Source: Panicum virgatum (lineage: Eukaryota > Streptophyta > Magnoliopsida > Poales > Poaceae). From it: 64,000 nt of DNA. Each line of letters starts with the position of its first letter. Position 1 is the first letter of the stretch. The stretch lies in the NCBI RefSeq assembly GCF_016808335.1, contig NC_053138.1:55768951-55832950 (forward strand), in the 5' to 3' direction. This document shows, piece by piece, positions 20,723-31,368 of the stretch. The notes beneath the pieces are model-generated. The model saw nothing but the letters and a program-made list of their open reading frames with translations. It was not told the DNA's origin and ran no database searches. Both the position numbers and the translations under genes were made by a program.

Positions 20723-22970
20723 TCAATCCGCATCCTCGTCGACCGTCATAATCTCATCTTCATCTCCTGTTCCTGCATCTTCAAAAGACACACTCTCCAA
20801 CACAGGTTCTTCAATAGATAAATCAGCCACTTCTAGAATTCCAACACCGGTCAATGATTCAAATGCACCCCCTCCTACATCCCACATTGCTGATGGACCG
20901 GTCTTGTAATCTTCTACCTTTCTTGATAAAAGCCTTAGATTGCTATGGACAAAAACTAGATCTTCAGCTCGCTCAGGAGTTAGTTTGTTCCTTTTCATGC
21001 TATGCATGGAGCTATAAGTGCTCCAATTTCTTTCACAACAGGAAGAGGAGGCCGGCTGATTGAGTAGCTTAAGAGCTATTTTTTGCAATAGAGGAACAGA
21101 CTGTCCATGGTTTATCCACCATTTAACTGGATCCAACACCCATATATCATAAATGGCATCAAAATCATTGAGTTCTTCTGAAGATGTGGCAAACTTAGAA
21201 TACTCAACCTTCACCTGATTCAGGTCTTCAGTGATGGGGAAAAACTTATTGAAACACTTCATTCTCATTTGTGATATTTCAAGATCCTTGTGTGGGGGTT
21301 TACGTCCGGCACGTTCATTGAGCCAATTCTCATGATAATATCTGCAATATTGATTCAAAATTCAGTTCATGATGAGGTATATAGTGAAGGTGCAGATATT
21401 GATTAGAGAAGTATAATACCTTGGGTTAAGTGAGTGTGCAAGACAATGAAGTGGCGTGTTGCTTTTTGTCCAACGACCAATCAATATGTCATAGACAACT
21501 GTGAAGAAAGAAGATTTCTCATCCTGTTCCTTCTTTTCTTTATTGTATATCACCTTCTTCACATTCTCTATCATTGTATCCCACATCTCATAAACCAAGT
21601 GAAGGCAAGGCTTATCTGTGTCAGCTAAACGCAGCATTTCATAGATGGGCTCAGTAAAATCAACAATGTATGACACATTCTCCCACCACTGGTTGCAAAG
21701 AATTTTTTTCCCTCACATGCCTTGCTAGACCTGAATTGTCATCCCTATAACTCTCCCATGCATCACTAATTACCATGGTTTGGAGTGCCCTCTTGACCAT
21801 CAGAAATCTTTTCAACATGACCACAACTGAGGCAAATCTTGTTTCAGCTACAGCTAGAAGTTTCAACTTACTAAACTCATTAAACATGGACAGCCTCATG
21901 CCATGGTTCATTATATAATTCTTAATCATACTAGCATCTTGAGCTATTAATTGGATCCAATTCAATTCATCAAAGACAACAGATTCTTCATCATTTCTAG
22001 GTACCTTAGCAGCACATATATTTTTCAGAGCAAGATTCAGAGTGTGAACAACACAAGGAGTCCAGAAAATGTTGTCATATTTCTGCTGGACAATTAAACC
22101 CGCACCTTTGCAATTTGCAGCATTGTCTGTTATGATTTGGACCACATTTTTGGCTCCAACTTCTTCAACTACAGCCACTAACTTGTCAGCAATGTACTCC
22201 TTTGTCTTCTCTTCACCTTGGGCATTTAATGCTCGCAAGAAGATTGGTGAAGTCTCAGAAATAGCAATGAAATTGATTAGTGGCCTTCTTTGTGCATCAG
22301 TCCATCCATCTGAGCATATGGTAACTCTCTTTTCCTGCCATACACTCTTTGTCCTACTCAGCAAAGTCTCAACATGAGTCATTTCTTGCTTAAGCAAAGT
22401 TGTTCTCAACTTGTTGTAACTAGGAGGTACATAACCACTAAGATTGTGATTTGCTGCAAATTTGAAGGCTTCCCAATAATATGGACTTCTTGCAATATTG
22501 AAAGAAAGTCCACAAGAGTAGAATAGCCTTGCAATCAAAGCATCCATGGTATTGCGAGTGTCCATGTCAAATGCCTTCTCAATTGCTGAACACCTCAACT
22601 GCTTCTTCACTGGATAACCAGTGCTGCTGCTGCCTATCATATTTTGTGTGCTCCCTGTGGACAATGGAACATCTCTGTCCTTTGATTTACTTGCCTCATC
22701 TTTAGCCTTTGCAACCTCACTGTTCAGCTGAGATAAGACGGACTTTGTGACCTTGGCACATATCTTGATTCCACCTCCTTGAACCCGAAGCAAGTGACTC
22801 TTTACTCTAGAGTAGCTTCCACCATATTCTTCCCTGCAATACTTGCAACGCCATCTAGCATTTCCTCCAGTCCCTGCCCTCTCTAATAGCACAACATGAT
22901 TCCACAATGGATTCTTTTTCATTTGCTGCGCATCAATTTGAATCGGAGCACGTTCATCACGTCCAGCCAT
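20723..22970 (-). pseudogene. hAT transposase (BED finger, DUF659, hATC), one frameshift
   Basis: Start ATG at 22970. Domains in order: BED zinc finger (C42, C45, H59, near C71); a DUF659/RNase H-like core with catalytic-type aspartates in CSDGWTD (D221) and TDNAANC (D282); and a C-terminal hAT dimerisation domain (NQPASSSCCERNWS... NKLTPERAEDLVFV). A 78-bp intron is clear at 21342-21419 (GTATTATAC...TTGCAG, minus strand); splicing joins the frames within an Arg codon at NPRYYHEN. The only lesion I see is in an A7 run (T7 at 21703-21709 plus strand): one extra base shifts the frame after VREK, so the first frame ends at 21660 while the expected continuation lies in the next frame from about 21703. 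Predicted full length about 740 residues, normal for the family. It could be genuine decay or a sequencing error. Confidence 0.88.
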
Positions 22971-23579
22971 CTTCTAGAGTAGGTACTAGTGCTACTGGGA
23001 GAATGCAAAGCCAAAAGAAAAATCTATCACTATCAGATCAGAGATTCAGAGGGTGAATGTAGAAGCATAGAAGGGAAGGGAAGAAGGACTTACCCAATAG
23101 TCAGGAGCAGAGGCGGAGGAGAGGCCGTGGGGCCGTGGGGGAACAGGGACGGCGGAGGAGAGGCCGTGCGGGTGCAGCAGAGGCAGAGGAGAGGCCGTGC
23201 GGGAGCAGGACAGGCGGCCGGCGCGTCGGCGGCGTTGCGCGGGGTCGCCGGCGTCCGCGGCGTCGGGCGGCGTCGCAGGTCGCGCTGGCGGATGCGGGAG
23301 TAGGGCACCCCCCTGGCGGCTGCTGCTCGTGGGATTGGGAGAGTGGGAGGCTTAGGGAGTTATGGTTATACCTGTGTTGTGGGCTGAATGGGCCAGAAAT
23401 TATGTTGGGCCGTATCCAAAGTGGCCCATACGTATCCATACGCGTATCCTATGCACAAAAGTATCTAAAAATAATAAAAATCGCCGGATACGTATCCGAG
23501 ACGTATCCCAGCCGTATCCGTATCCGATACGTATCGGATACGGGATACGCTAGGTGAGCGTAGTATCGGCGCATCATAG
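22971..23579 (-). other. hAT 5' leader and subterminal repeats
   Basis: A GC-rich stretch (23100-23340) contains repeated GGCGGAGGAGAGGCCGTG-like units and probably serves as leader. It is followed toward the terminus by the AT-richer block of GTATCCG repeats. I see no second gene. Confidence 0.55.
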
Positions 23580-23587
23580 GTGAGAAC

Positions 23588-24135
23588 TGGCCATGAAAAT
23601 TGTTTGAAGCCAGCCACAATAATGCAATCAGATTATATTGCTACTCCATCCGTCTAAATTGTAGGTTGTTTTTACAAATCTAGAAACATAATAAATTTTT
23701 GCTATGAACCTAAATAAACATTATATCTAGATGTATGGAAAAAATTATGCATCTAGATTTGCTAAAATGACTTATAATTTGGAATGGATGGAGTAAATTA
23801 CATAGTGTTCCAGACATCACAGCAGTAGACATGGCACCGGTACTTCTAGAAGTTTGTAAGGTAAAATCAAGATAGTTGCCATAGAATGCACACAGTTTCA
23901 CACTGTTTTGCAAGAACCGTACGGATTCCACTGAGACTTTAATGTAGAGTAGTAATCAATTGGTGAAAGCGATGTTCAACAACTATTGTATTCTACAAAG
24001 GTGTAAGATAATAAACCTCTACCTATGCATACCCTGAATCTTTATTTTATATCTATCTATCTATATTCTATATATACTATAAAGATCCAAAACTTTTGAA
24101 AATGTTTTTCGCCTATATTTGGCCTGCTTTACTGT
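23588..24135. repeat. PR-10 downstream unit, copy A (partner 27600-27850 and 28716-28935)
   Basis: Sequence from TGGCCATGAAAATTGTTTG through CCTATATTTGGCC matches the later copy, which is interrupted by a hAT MITE at 27861-28707. It is the continuation of the plus-strand PR-10 gene's 3' flank after the hAT insertion. Confidence 0.75.
23644..23793. mobile_element. Short Stowaway MITE, copy A
   Basis: It is 150 bp, flanked by TA (23642-23643 and 23794-23795), with ends CTCCATCCGTCTAAATTGTA and TTATAATTTGGAATGGATGG AG as inverted repeats. The same MITE sits at the equivalent place at 27647, so it was present before the gene unit was duplicated. Confidence 0.8.
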
Positions 24136-24984
24136 TGGGATCTAAGTTGCGAAACGCAAACGAAAGGATAAAAACAAATGAATGAAGTAGGAGACAATTG
24201 GTCAATGGAACAATAGCGATAGCGTTATATTCCAGAAGATTCAACCCCCTTACAAGGTAGACATGAGGGGGGTATAACTCGGACCTTCATTACATTATTC
24301 CGGAAATATCCTGGGCGTCTATTGAGGTATATTCTGGGCATTTGGTATACAAATTGTCCATGTTCACGTATTCACGTTTGTCATGTGATCTTGCGAGTGA
24401 CCTTCAGGCTTACTCTATATTAAAGTTTTATTGTAATCCGTGCGGTTCTTACAAAACTGGGTCATTCTACATCAGCTAATTAATTTTACCTTACCAACTT
24501 CTAGGAGTACCGGTGCCATGTCTACTGATGTGGTGTCGGGACACTACGCAAGTTAAAAAAAATAAGCAACCACCACCAACCTTTCAGTCCGCAAGACTTA
24601 ATCCGAGACCTCTTGACTCACCCATAGCTTCCTTGTCACTCCACATACATAGCATATGTGATTCTAATTCGAATTGGGATGCTATTATGTTGAAGTAACC
24701 CATGGAGGATCCTTTAATCTGGGTTGGCAACATAGGGCGACCATTTAGTCTAGTTTGGTGGTACCAAGCGCGATTAAAGGTTTGGACTTTTACTCCCGGT
24801 TGGAGCTACCAAATGAGACTAAAGAGACCCCCCCCCCCCCCCCCCCCACACACACACACAACCTCACCACCACCACCACAATGCCCAGCCGTTGGATCAC
24901 GATTAAAGTCTTCATTAGTCGCAGCCCCGACAACAATCGGAATAAATGTGAAAGATCAAAGACCATTAATTATGTATTAGTGAA
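24136..24984. other. Mixed repeat remnants between the two PR-10 genes
   Basis: From 24136 (TGTTGGGATC...) to about 24400 is unidentified DNA, possibly an LTR or MITE remnant. From 24400 to 24535 the sequence is the inverse of 51060-51200 and, more loosely, of 23815-23970, so an inverted duplicate of the PR-10 downstream unit begins here. 24716-24830 contains a hairpin-prone GGTTGGAGCTACCA motif of the TTTAGTCCCGGTTGG type common in grass MITEs. A C-run then (CA)n tract lies at 24829-24860. Confidence 0.5.
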
Positions 24985-25267
24985 TCATTGTGACTGGAGG
25001 AATACATAAACAGTGGTATTGACTTGCAGGTGACACGCACCAAAATAGGAACATAGAACCTAACGTGTTCTCACAAAAACAGAAACTGTTGTTTCCCCAC
25101 AACCACACAAGCACAATTGACCGACCAAGCAAAGGATCACTTCCTCTCGTTATTCCGATGTTCAAATCAAGAACACACCCATGCCATGGTCACCATCATT
25201 TAATTTATTTAACACGGATTTCTCTGGCCCGATCGCCGCAACGGACGATGCATAATGGCAGGTAGCT

Positions 25268-25836
25268 TTAGGCGAACTCGGTGGGGTGCGCGACGAGGTA
25301 CTCCTCCACCTTCTTGATGAGGCCGAGGTAGCCCTGCCCAATCCTGGCCTCCTCCTCCGGCGGCAGCAGCGCGCCGTCCACCCGCTCGTACTCCACCGTC
25401 ATGTGCACCACGCTAGCACCCTCGCCGGCCGGCACCACCTTCACCTCGGACACCTGCGACTTGAACTGCACGGACAGCTCGCTGCCCTCCACCACCATCT
25501 CTGACTTCACGACACGTGCCGCCGCATCACGCGATAGGAGCCGGGTCTTGAACACCTTTGCGTCACCCACGGCTGCAACCAGAAACAAGAAAGATTCAGG
25601 CGAGTACCGGTGACACGACGCCATGCCCCTTGTTCCCAGCCGGCTTGATACCTACCAGGGTTGAGCTTTATGGTGGTGACGCTCCCGGGCCCGCCGTCAC
25701 CGTCGACCTCCACGGCGTCAATCATGCCGACGCAGGCCTTGGTTAAGATGGACACATCGCCGGAGAACGCCACCTTCCACAGCAGCTCAACCGACACGGC
25801 CACCGGGTACTCCAGTGTGACTTTGCCGACAACCAT
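25268..25836 (-). CDS. PR-10 / Bet v 1-family protein, intact, one intron
   Basis: Exon 1 is 25836-25656 and exon 2 is 25572-25268 on the minus strand, giving 161 residues with the intron in the same place and phase as the 19587 gene (GTAGGT...TTGCAG, 83 bp). I count 12 residue differences from that gene (about 92% identity), including S11P, V23A, E45D and, in exon 2, a change from AVKYK to SVQFK and ELVDSTL to ERVDGAL. These last changes are near the cavity-facing strands and could alter ligand choice, which is inference. The glycine-rich loop GDGGPGSVTT is unchanged. The start context (ACGATGG) is good. Its 3' flank (24985-25260) and promoter (25840-26150) are inverted copies of those of the plus-strand gene. 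Confidence 0.92.
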
Positions 25837-25960
25837 CGTGGCAACAAGCAAGTCGGTTGACACTGATCAGTGTAGAACTGAAGACACACTGGTCACTGAT
25901 GAGAGGCTTTAATTTGTTGCGTGATATTGTGTGTGCTGAACAGTGAGGCATCAAGGGTTA

Positions 25961-25967
25961 CTTATAG
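25961..25967 (-). promoter_or_regulatory. TATA box of the minus-strand PR-10 gene
   Basis: CTATAAG on the minus strand lies about 125 bp upstream of the ATG, beside the same GCCCCGGCCGCCACAT block as in the sister gene. It reads TATAAG rather than TATATATAA, a difference that could affect promoter strength. Confidence 0.65.
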
Positions 25968-26260
25968 ATGTGGCGGCCGGGGCGCGCAAGTAAGATGGGG
26001 AGGTTGGAAGCAAGAGTGGACCGGGTGTTGTCTGGTGTGGCATTCAGAGACTGCGAAGATCACATGTTTTGGACCAGGAAAATTCAGAACTGGGTGTGTT
26101 CTAGAAGCGTTGAAGAATGATTGCTTATTGGAATCTTATCTATTCGTACAAAAAAGGGCTAGTACGAAGAGAAAGTCAGCCAATCAGGGATTTAGTTTAT
26201 ACTGTGATTGTACTGCCTTGATCACTGTCTACAGTTATTTCTAAAAACCTTGTGAATCTT
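25968..26260 (-). repeat. Promoter-proximal PR-10 upstream DNA, inverted copy
   Basis: It is the inverse of about 19300-19470: it contains the complement of CCTGGTCCAAAACATG and of AATCATTCTTCAACGC. A third copy is at 50690-50870. The shared promoter block suggests shared regulation of the copies. Confidence 0.7.
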
Positions 26261-26269
26261 CAGGTCACT

Positions 26270-26880
26270 GTCAGGCAGCGTCAGCAGCCCCTAAATCTGA
26301 ACACCGCAGATATCTTCAGATGGAAGTGGACGGCAGATGGCCAATTCACTACTGCCTCAGCTTACAGAGCTTTCTTTCTGTTCAACAGGCGATCCCAGGA
26401 GCCAAGGAGCTGACCAAAACACGAGCTCTAGGTCGATGCAAATTGTTTTTCTGGCTTGCTATTCACAATCGCTGATGGACTGGTGATAGAAGAAAATAGA
26501 AGACATAACTTGCAGGATGTTGACAAATGACAACTGCACCTTTTGTGATCAGCACTCCGAGAGGATCTTCCACCTTTTGACTGATCGCGTACTGGCTAGG
26601 GAAATTTGGTACTTGGCGCTTAGAAGATGCAACCTTCAAAGATACGCTCCATCTTTGGCTAACTCAGATTTGGTCGACTGGCGGCTTCTCTTGCGAAAGC
26701 AATTAAGAAAAGAGATGCGGAAAGCTTTCGGATTCTCTGGTAGTTCTAGTGGCTTGGTTGATCTGGAAAGAACGCAACCAGCGAATCTTCCAAAAGGTGA
26801 AACTTCCTGCAGCTGAGCTGGTGGATTCAATACTAGACGAAGCAAAAGGTTGGTAATTTGCAGGGATAGCGCATTTTTCT
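26270..26880 (+). pseudogene. LINE fragment: zinc-binding (zf-RVT) region
   Basis: Broken frames read like the C-terminal zf-RVT domain of plant LINE reverse transcriptases: DIFRWKWTADGQFTTASAYRA near 26313, and the cysteine/histidine cluster NCTFCDQHSERIFHLLTDR at about 26530-26590, followed by an IWYLALRRC helix. Stops and a frame change separate these blocks. No poly-A tail or TSD is clear. It lies between the minus-strand PR-10 gene and the next PR-10 fragments. Confidence 0.65.
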
Positions 26881-26957
26881 ATGCTTTTCCCTTGGCTGCC
26901 TCAGGGATAACACGGATTTCTCTGGCCCCATCGCCACGACGGTGCTTATGGTAGCTT

Positions 26958-27213
26958 TTAGGCGAACTCGCTGGGGTGCGCGACGAGGTACTCCTCCAAC
27001 TTCTTCTTCTTGATAAGGCCGAGGTAGACCTGCCCGATCCTGGCCACGTCATCCGGCGGCAGCAGCGCGCCGTCCACCCATTCGTACTCCACCGTCATGT
27101 GCACCATGCTGGCACTCTCGCCGGTCGGCACCACCTTCACCTCGGACACCTGCGACTTGAACTGCAGGGCTAGCTCGCTGCCCTCCACCACCATCTCCGA
27201 CTTCACCACGCGT
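26958..27213 (-). pseudogene. PR-10 exon-2 fragment, minus strand
   Basis: About 84 codons covering the second half of exon 2 (from VKSEMVVEGSELALQFK to the AHPSEFA ending and stop). It contains a small in-frame expansion (IKKKKLEE versus IKKVEE). Upstream, where the rest of exon 2 and exon 1 should be, the sequence turns into a plus-strand fragment of the same gene, so no promoter or first exon remains. Confidence 0.85.
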
Positions 27214-27218
27214 GCCGC

Positions 27219-27309
27219 CAGAGGACGAGGCCAGGATCGGGCAGGGCTACCTCGGCCTCATCAAGAAGGTGGAGGAGTACCTCGTCGCGCACCCCACCGA
27301 GTTCGCCTA
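27219..27309 (+). pseudogene. PR-10 exon-2 end fragment, plus strand
   Basis: Thirty codons from GAGGACGAGGCCAGG to the stop encode the last helix (ARIGQGYLGLIKKVEEYLV...). It abuts the minus-strand fragment at about 27214-27218. It continues into normal PR-10 3' flank (27310-27600) matching that of the intact genes. Confidence 0.85.
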
Positions 27310-27852
27310 AAGCTACCATGAGCATCGTCCGTTGCGGCGATCGGGCCAGAGAAATCCGTGTTAAATAAATTAAACGATGGTGATCATGGCATGAGTGTGT
27401 TCTTGATTTGAAAATCGGAACAATGAGAGGAAGTTATCCTCTGCTTCATCGGTTGGTTGTGCTTGTGGAGTTGTGGTTGTGGGGAAACAACAGTTTCTGT
27501 TTTTGTGAGAACACGTTATGTTCAATGTTCCTTTTTTGGTGCGTATCACCTGGAAATCGATACCAGTGTCCATGTCATCCTCCAGTTGGAATGATTGGTG
27601 AGAAGTGGGAAGTCAGCCATAATAATGCAATTAGATTATATTGCTGCTGCATCCGTTCCAAATCGTAGGTCATTTTCGCAAATCTAGATAAACACTATGT
27701 TTAGATGCATAGAAAAATTATGCATCTGGATTTGCTAAAATGACTTACAATTTGGAATGGAGGGAGTACGTTCAATAGTGTTCCAGACAGCACACCAGTA
27801 GACACGGCACCGGTACTCCTAGAAGTTCGTAAGGTAAAATCAAGATAGTTGC
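27310..27852 (+). repeat. PR-10 3' flank and downstream unit, copy B
   Basis: 27310-27600 matches 20155-20427. 27597-27852 matches 23580-23880, and here the site GGTGAGAA lacks the hAT insertion, giving its empty-site control. Confidence 0.75.
27647..27766. mobile_element. Short Stowaway MITE, copy B
   Basis: It is 120 bp and equivalent to the MITE at 23644-23793, with an internal deletion and the left TA changed to TG. It ends GAATGGAGGGAG followed by TA. Confidence 0.75.
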
Positions 27853-27860
27853 CATAGAAT

Positions 27861-28707
27861 TCGGGCCGGGCAAATATAACTAAGAATCGAGGCCGAACTG
27901 AAAAAAACCAAGAACCGAAACCGAGAGAATTCGGTTCTACTTTGGTTCCTGATTCTGAAGAACCAAATTTACTCGATTCCTTCGGTTCTTTGGCTGGTTA
28001 ACCGAAGAAGCGAACCCAGGGCAAATTTAGCCTAGCTGGTAAAGGCCCAACTAAACCGGCCCAACATTGAAACCCTAGCTAAACCCATCCGCCCATCCTA
28101 GTTCCACATGGTGGCCACACTCCCATGCTTCGCTCCGACAGTCAGGCCCCATTGGCACCCCGCGCGGCGTCCATCCCCCGGCCAGCACCCGCTGCCCCAC
28201 CATTCCGCTCTGGCCTCCGGTTCGTAGGAAGCCTCGTCTTGCATCCGGCTCCTGCCCCGCTAGGACCCTGCGCCACAGAGCGCGTCTAGTGGTCCGGCCC
28301 CCGACATGACCGACCGAGAGCTAGGCGCAAGTGGGTCCGATGCCGCCACGACCGGCATAGGGGCCAGCGCGGAGGATCCCCCATGGCGCCTCCACCTTAC
28401 CGCCACCTGCTCCTCCTTCCTCTCCGGCCCCGTCATGCGCTGCCCCTACTCCAAGCCCAACCTCCACGGCTCCACCTACCCCAGCTCCGCTCTTAGCCTT
28501 GGAGATCCTCAATGGCGGGGGAGGCGTAGCTCGATTGTTTGGTTCCCTCAGTTAGTACCGGAACCGAACCGAACTAACCGACACTGAAGTTGTTCGGTTC
28601 TTGATTCTGAGAAGAACCGATCGGTCCTCATATTCCAAGAATAGAACTTCTTTGAAAACCGAAGAACCAAACCGATCGATTCGGTACTAAACAAAAGCCC
28701 AGGGCTA
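27861..28707. mobile_element. hAT-type non-autonomous element with GC-rich interior
   Basis: It is 847 bp with a perfect 8-bp TSD CATAGAAT (27853-27860 and 28708-28715). The termini are TCGGGCCGGGC and, from the right, TAGCCCTGGGC, of the TAGGGCTGGGC hAT type with two changes at the left. Subterminal copies of GGTTCGGTT/AACCGAA words occupy both ends. The interior 28090-28520 is GC-rich and open in one plus frame (28306-28587) without a recognised domain; it may be captured host DNA. Confidence 0.85.
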
Positions 28708-28715
28708 CATAGAAT

Positions 28716-29639
28716 GCACACAGTTTTGCAAGAACCACACGGATTCCAGCGAGACTTTAATGTAGAGTAGTAATTTATAGGTGCAAGCAATGTCCAACAA
28801 CTATTGTATTCTACCAAGGTGGAAGATTACAAACCTCCACCTATACATACCCTCAATCTATATTTTACATCGATATATATATAATATAAAGATACAAAGC
28901 TTTTGAAAACGTTTGTCACCTATATTTGGCCCGTGCCTTACCCCTCATATTAGACTCACGTGTTGGCGTCGAGAGAGGTGTGGTGAAAGGTAGACCCATA
29001 GAAATAGCATGTTCCAGAACATCTGCCAAAAAGTTTTTTTTGTCACCCACCTACACATACTCCTCTACCACGCGCACCTGCCTTAGTGCGAGCGCCCGTG
29101 CACCTCCACCACACGCGCCCTGACTGAATGTGTCCACCCCCGCAGACGCTTCCTCTTCTATTGTCATACATCGGTCGGCCACAATCTGTTAGGCCTCGCC
29201 TCTCATTGTCTCGCGCACGCTCTGGGCCTTCCACCTCCCCCTCCAATCCTTATCCCGCTCCATCTCCCCGCACCCCGTGCTTGGAATCGCTGACATCGCA
29301 CTAGTATATTTGCTCGTTAAATCTAAAAGTCCATTATTTGAAATGTGATAATCCTCCATCTTTGTTAAAGGTAAGATTCCTAGTAATATCCAACATAGGG
29401 GTTGGTCAGTCAGGCTTGGATGAAATGTACAAGCAAAGCCTAAATAAAAGGTAGTCTAGCACAATAGTCTTATTTTCAACCCTCAAATACAAAACCAGAC
29501 AACAAAGATTTTCTTTTAAAAAATAAAATTATAGTTAAATCTAAAAAATCAAAACTATTTTTATTTAGAAAATATGAAACCAGTACCAATTTTTCAAAAA
29601 TGATACTATCTGTTGGTGCTCTATTTGAATTTTATTTAT
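28716..29639. other. PR-10 downstream unit then spacer, no gene
   Basis: 28716-28935 matches 23890-24130. The rest, including a C-rich part at 29050-29290, shows no supportable gene. Confidence 0.5.
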
Positions 29640-30455
29640 TCAAAACAGTAGGCATAACTATAAACGGACAAATACTAGGAACAGGGGGAAATTGAATATG
29701 GAAAGTAGAGTACCAACAATAGGTAATTTTTGTAGAAAAGTGTTGGTACTTGTTTCTTTTTTCTAAATTAAAATGAATTACTCATAAATTTTTTAGTTTA
29801 AACTTAAATATTTTTAGTTTCCACAAAATGAAAATCCACCTTTGAAACCATTCCAGTCTCCAAATTTTCCTAATTTCAAAAGTTGGATGCCGGCCCCTTG
29901 TTATCGGTTTGTACTTGAAAGTTGAAAAATCAGAATTTTATGATAATTTTTTTCCTATTTAATTATCTGAATCTATTTTGGGTGATTTTTTTATTGACTC
30001 ATAGTGCCCTAAATAACCTGAACAACACGAAATCAACCCAGAAGTTACTCAGTAGAGCATCCAACCTCTACAATTACACACTAGCCCAACTATGCGAGTA
30101 AATCTAACATCCCACTGACCCACCCACCAAGTCATCTACTCCTTGTGCCTCCAGCTCGCCATTCCCACCTCTTTTCTCCTTTGCAATGGTGTCCTCCGCC
30201 TCTTCCTAGCAATCGCCGGCACCCTCTCCATGCTTGTAGCAGTTTAGATGCTGGGGCTAAAATTTTGAGTTAAACTAGTATTCTGATTCTGATTCTGACC
30301 GGTGGCTGCTGACATAGGAAAAAATATATATATTCATAGCCCTCTCAGGCCAACAACATCAAAAATGGAAAAGTCTATCAAATGACTTTCAAATTTAGCG
30401 AAACAACTCAAACGCTAAAAGAAGAATCAATCCAAAATATCAATATTTCATAATA
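29640..30455. repeat. Inter-unit block, copy 1 (partner 62600-63370)
   Basis: From CATAACTATAAACGGACAAA to CAATCCAAAATATC this matches 62600-63370 closely. At 62600 the block follows directly on a PR-10 3' flank, so it marks the junction between successive gene units. Confidence 0.8.
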
Positions 30456-30466
30456 GACTTTATGAA

Positions 30467-31357
30467 ATATTGGCAAAAGTTATGGCTACACAACCCCTGA
30501 ATATTTCTTTCAGGAGGGCACTGATGGATAATAAACTTGTCGAATGGCAGGATCTGGTAGCCTAGATCGCTCATGTCAGTCTGGTGGATGGCACAGATAC
30601 CTTTAGATGGAACTTAACCAAATCCGGGGTATACACAGTTCGATCTTTGTATTTGCATCTTATCGGTAGACAACCAACTTTTAGACATCAGTTCATATGG
30701 AAATTAAAGATCCCTCTAAAAATCAAGATTTTTCCTTTGGTATCTTCAAAGGGGCATAATCTTAACTAAAGATAACCTCGCTAGGAAAAATTGGACAGGA
30801 AGTCAAAACTGTTGTGGATGTAATAGTAATGAGACTATTAAACATCTCTTCTTGGACTGCCCATTATGCGAGGATGGTTTGGAGGGTTATCTTTTTTTTG
30901 CTACCGGTTTAACACCGCCTAGATCGATCAGCCAGATGTTTAGTTCCTGTCTCTCTAATAAGCATATTAAGATTAGACAATTGATTTGGGTAGGGGTTGC
31001 TGCTGTTTGCTGGGCTATCTGGCGTAGTCGGAATGATATTGTTTTCAACAAAACTAAATTTAATTCAATTATGCAGGTTATTTTCAGGGGAACATATTGG
31101 TTACGTTTCTGGGCGCAGTTGCAGCGTAACGAGCAGGCCAGGAACACACTCTCCTCACTGAGCCCAAAGATTGAGATGGTCGCTCTGGAACAAGCGCAAG
31201 GAGGGTGGAAGCACAATTATTGTTTGCTTTAGTTTCGTTTGCTCTTGTTTGAGACTGGTTTTGCTCTGTCGTTCTTGTTTTAAAACTTTGTAATAATTGG
31301 TTGTGTACGTCCCTCGACGTAGAGGCCGGATGATGCTCATCCTTTATCTAAAAATAT
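30467..31357 (+). mobile_element. 5'-truncated LINE, zf-RVT end
   Basis: An 11-bp TSD GACTTTATGAA flanks it (30456-30466 and 31358-31368). Broken frames encode the LINE zinc-binding end: FRWNLTKSGVYTVRSLY near 30600, then NCCGCNSNETIKHLFLDCPLC near 30810-30862, and a 3' helix region QLIWVGVAAVCWAIWRSRND. Stops near 30769 and between the blocks make it non-functional. The tail is TTTATCTAAAAATAT rather than a long poly-A. Confidence 0.85.
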
Positions 31358-31368
31358 GACTTTATGAA

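Larger units (their letters stand above)
20435..23579 (-). mobile_element. hAT transposon, near-complete
   Basis: It is 3145 bp with an 8-bp TSD GTGAGAAC (20427-20434 and 23580-23587). Terminal repeats are CTAGGATGCACGGATAC and, from the other end, CTATGATGCGCCGATAC. Subterminal regions at both ends are dense in GGATACG / CGTATCC words (20441-20530 and 23400-23550), likely transposase-binding repeats. A single transposase gene lies on the minus strand. The target is the 3' flank of the plus-strand PR-10 gene; the uninterrupted version of the site is visible near 27597. Confidence 0.93.

Noticed and set aside
21660..21720. Programmed frameshift in the hAT transposase
   Set aside because: hAT transposases are not known to need one; a one-base homopolymer insertion or sequencing error is simpler.
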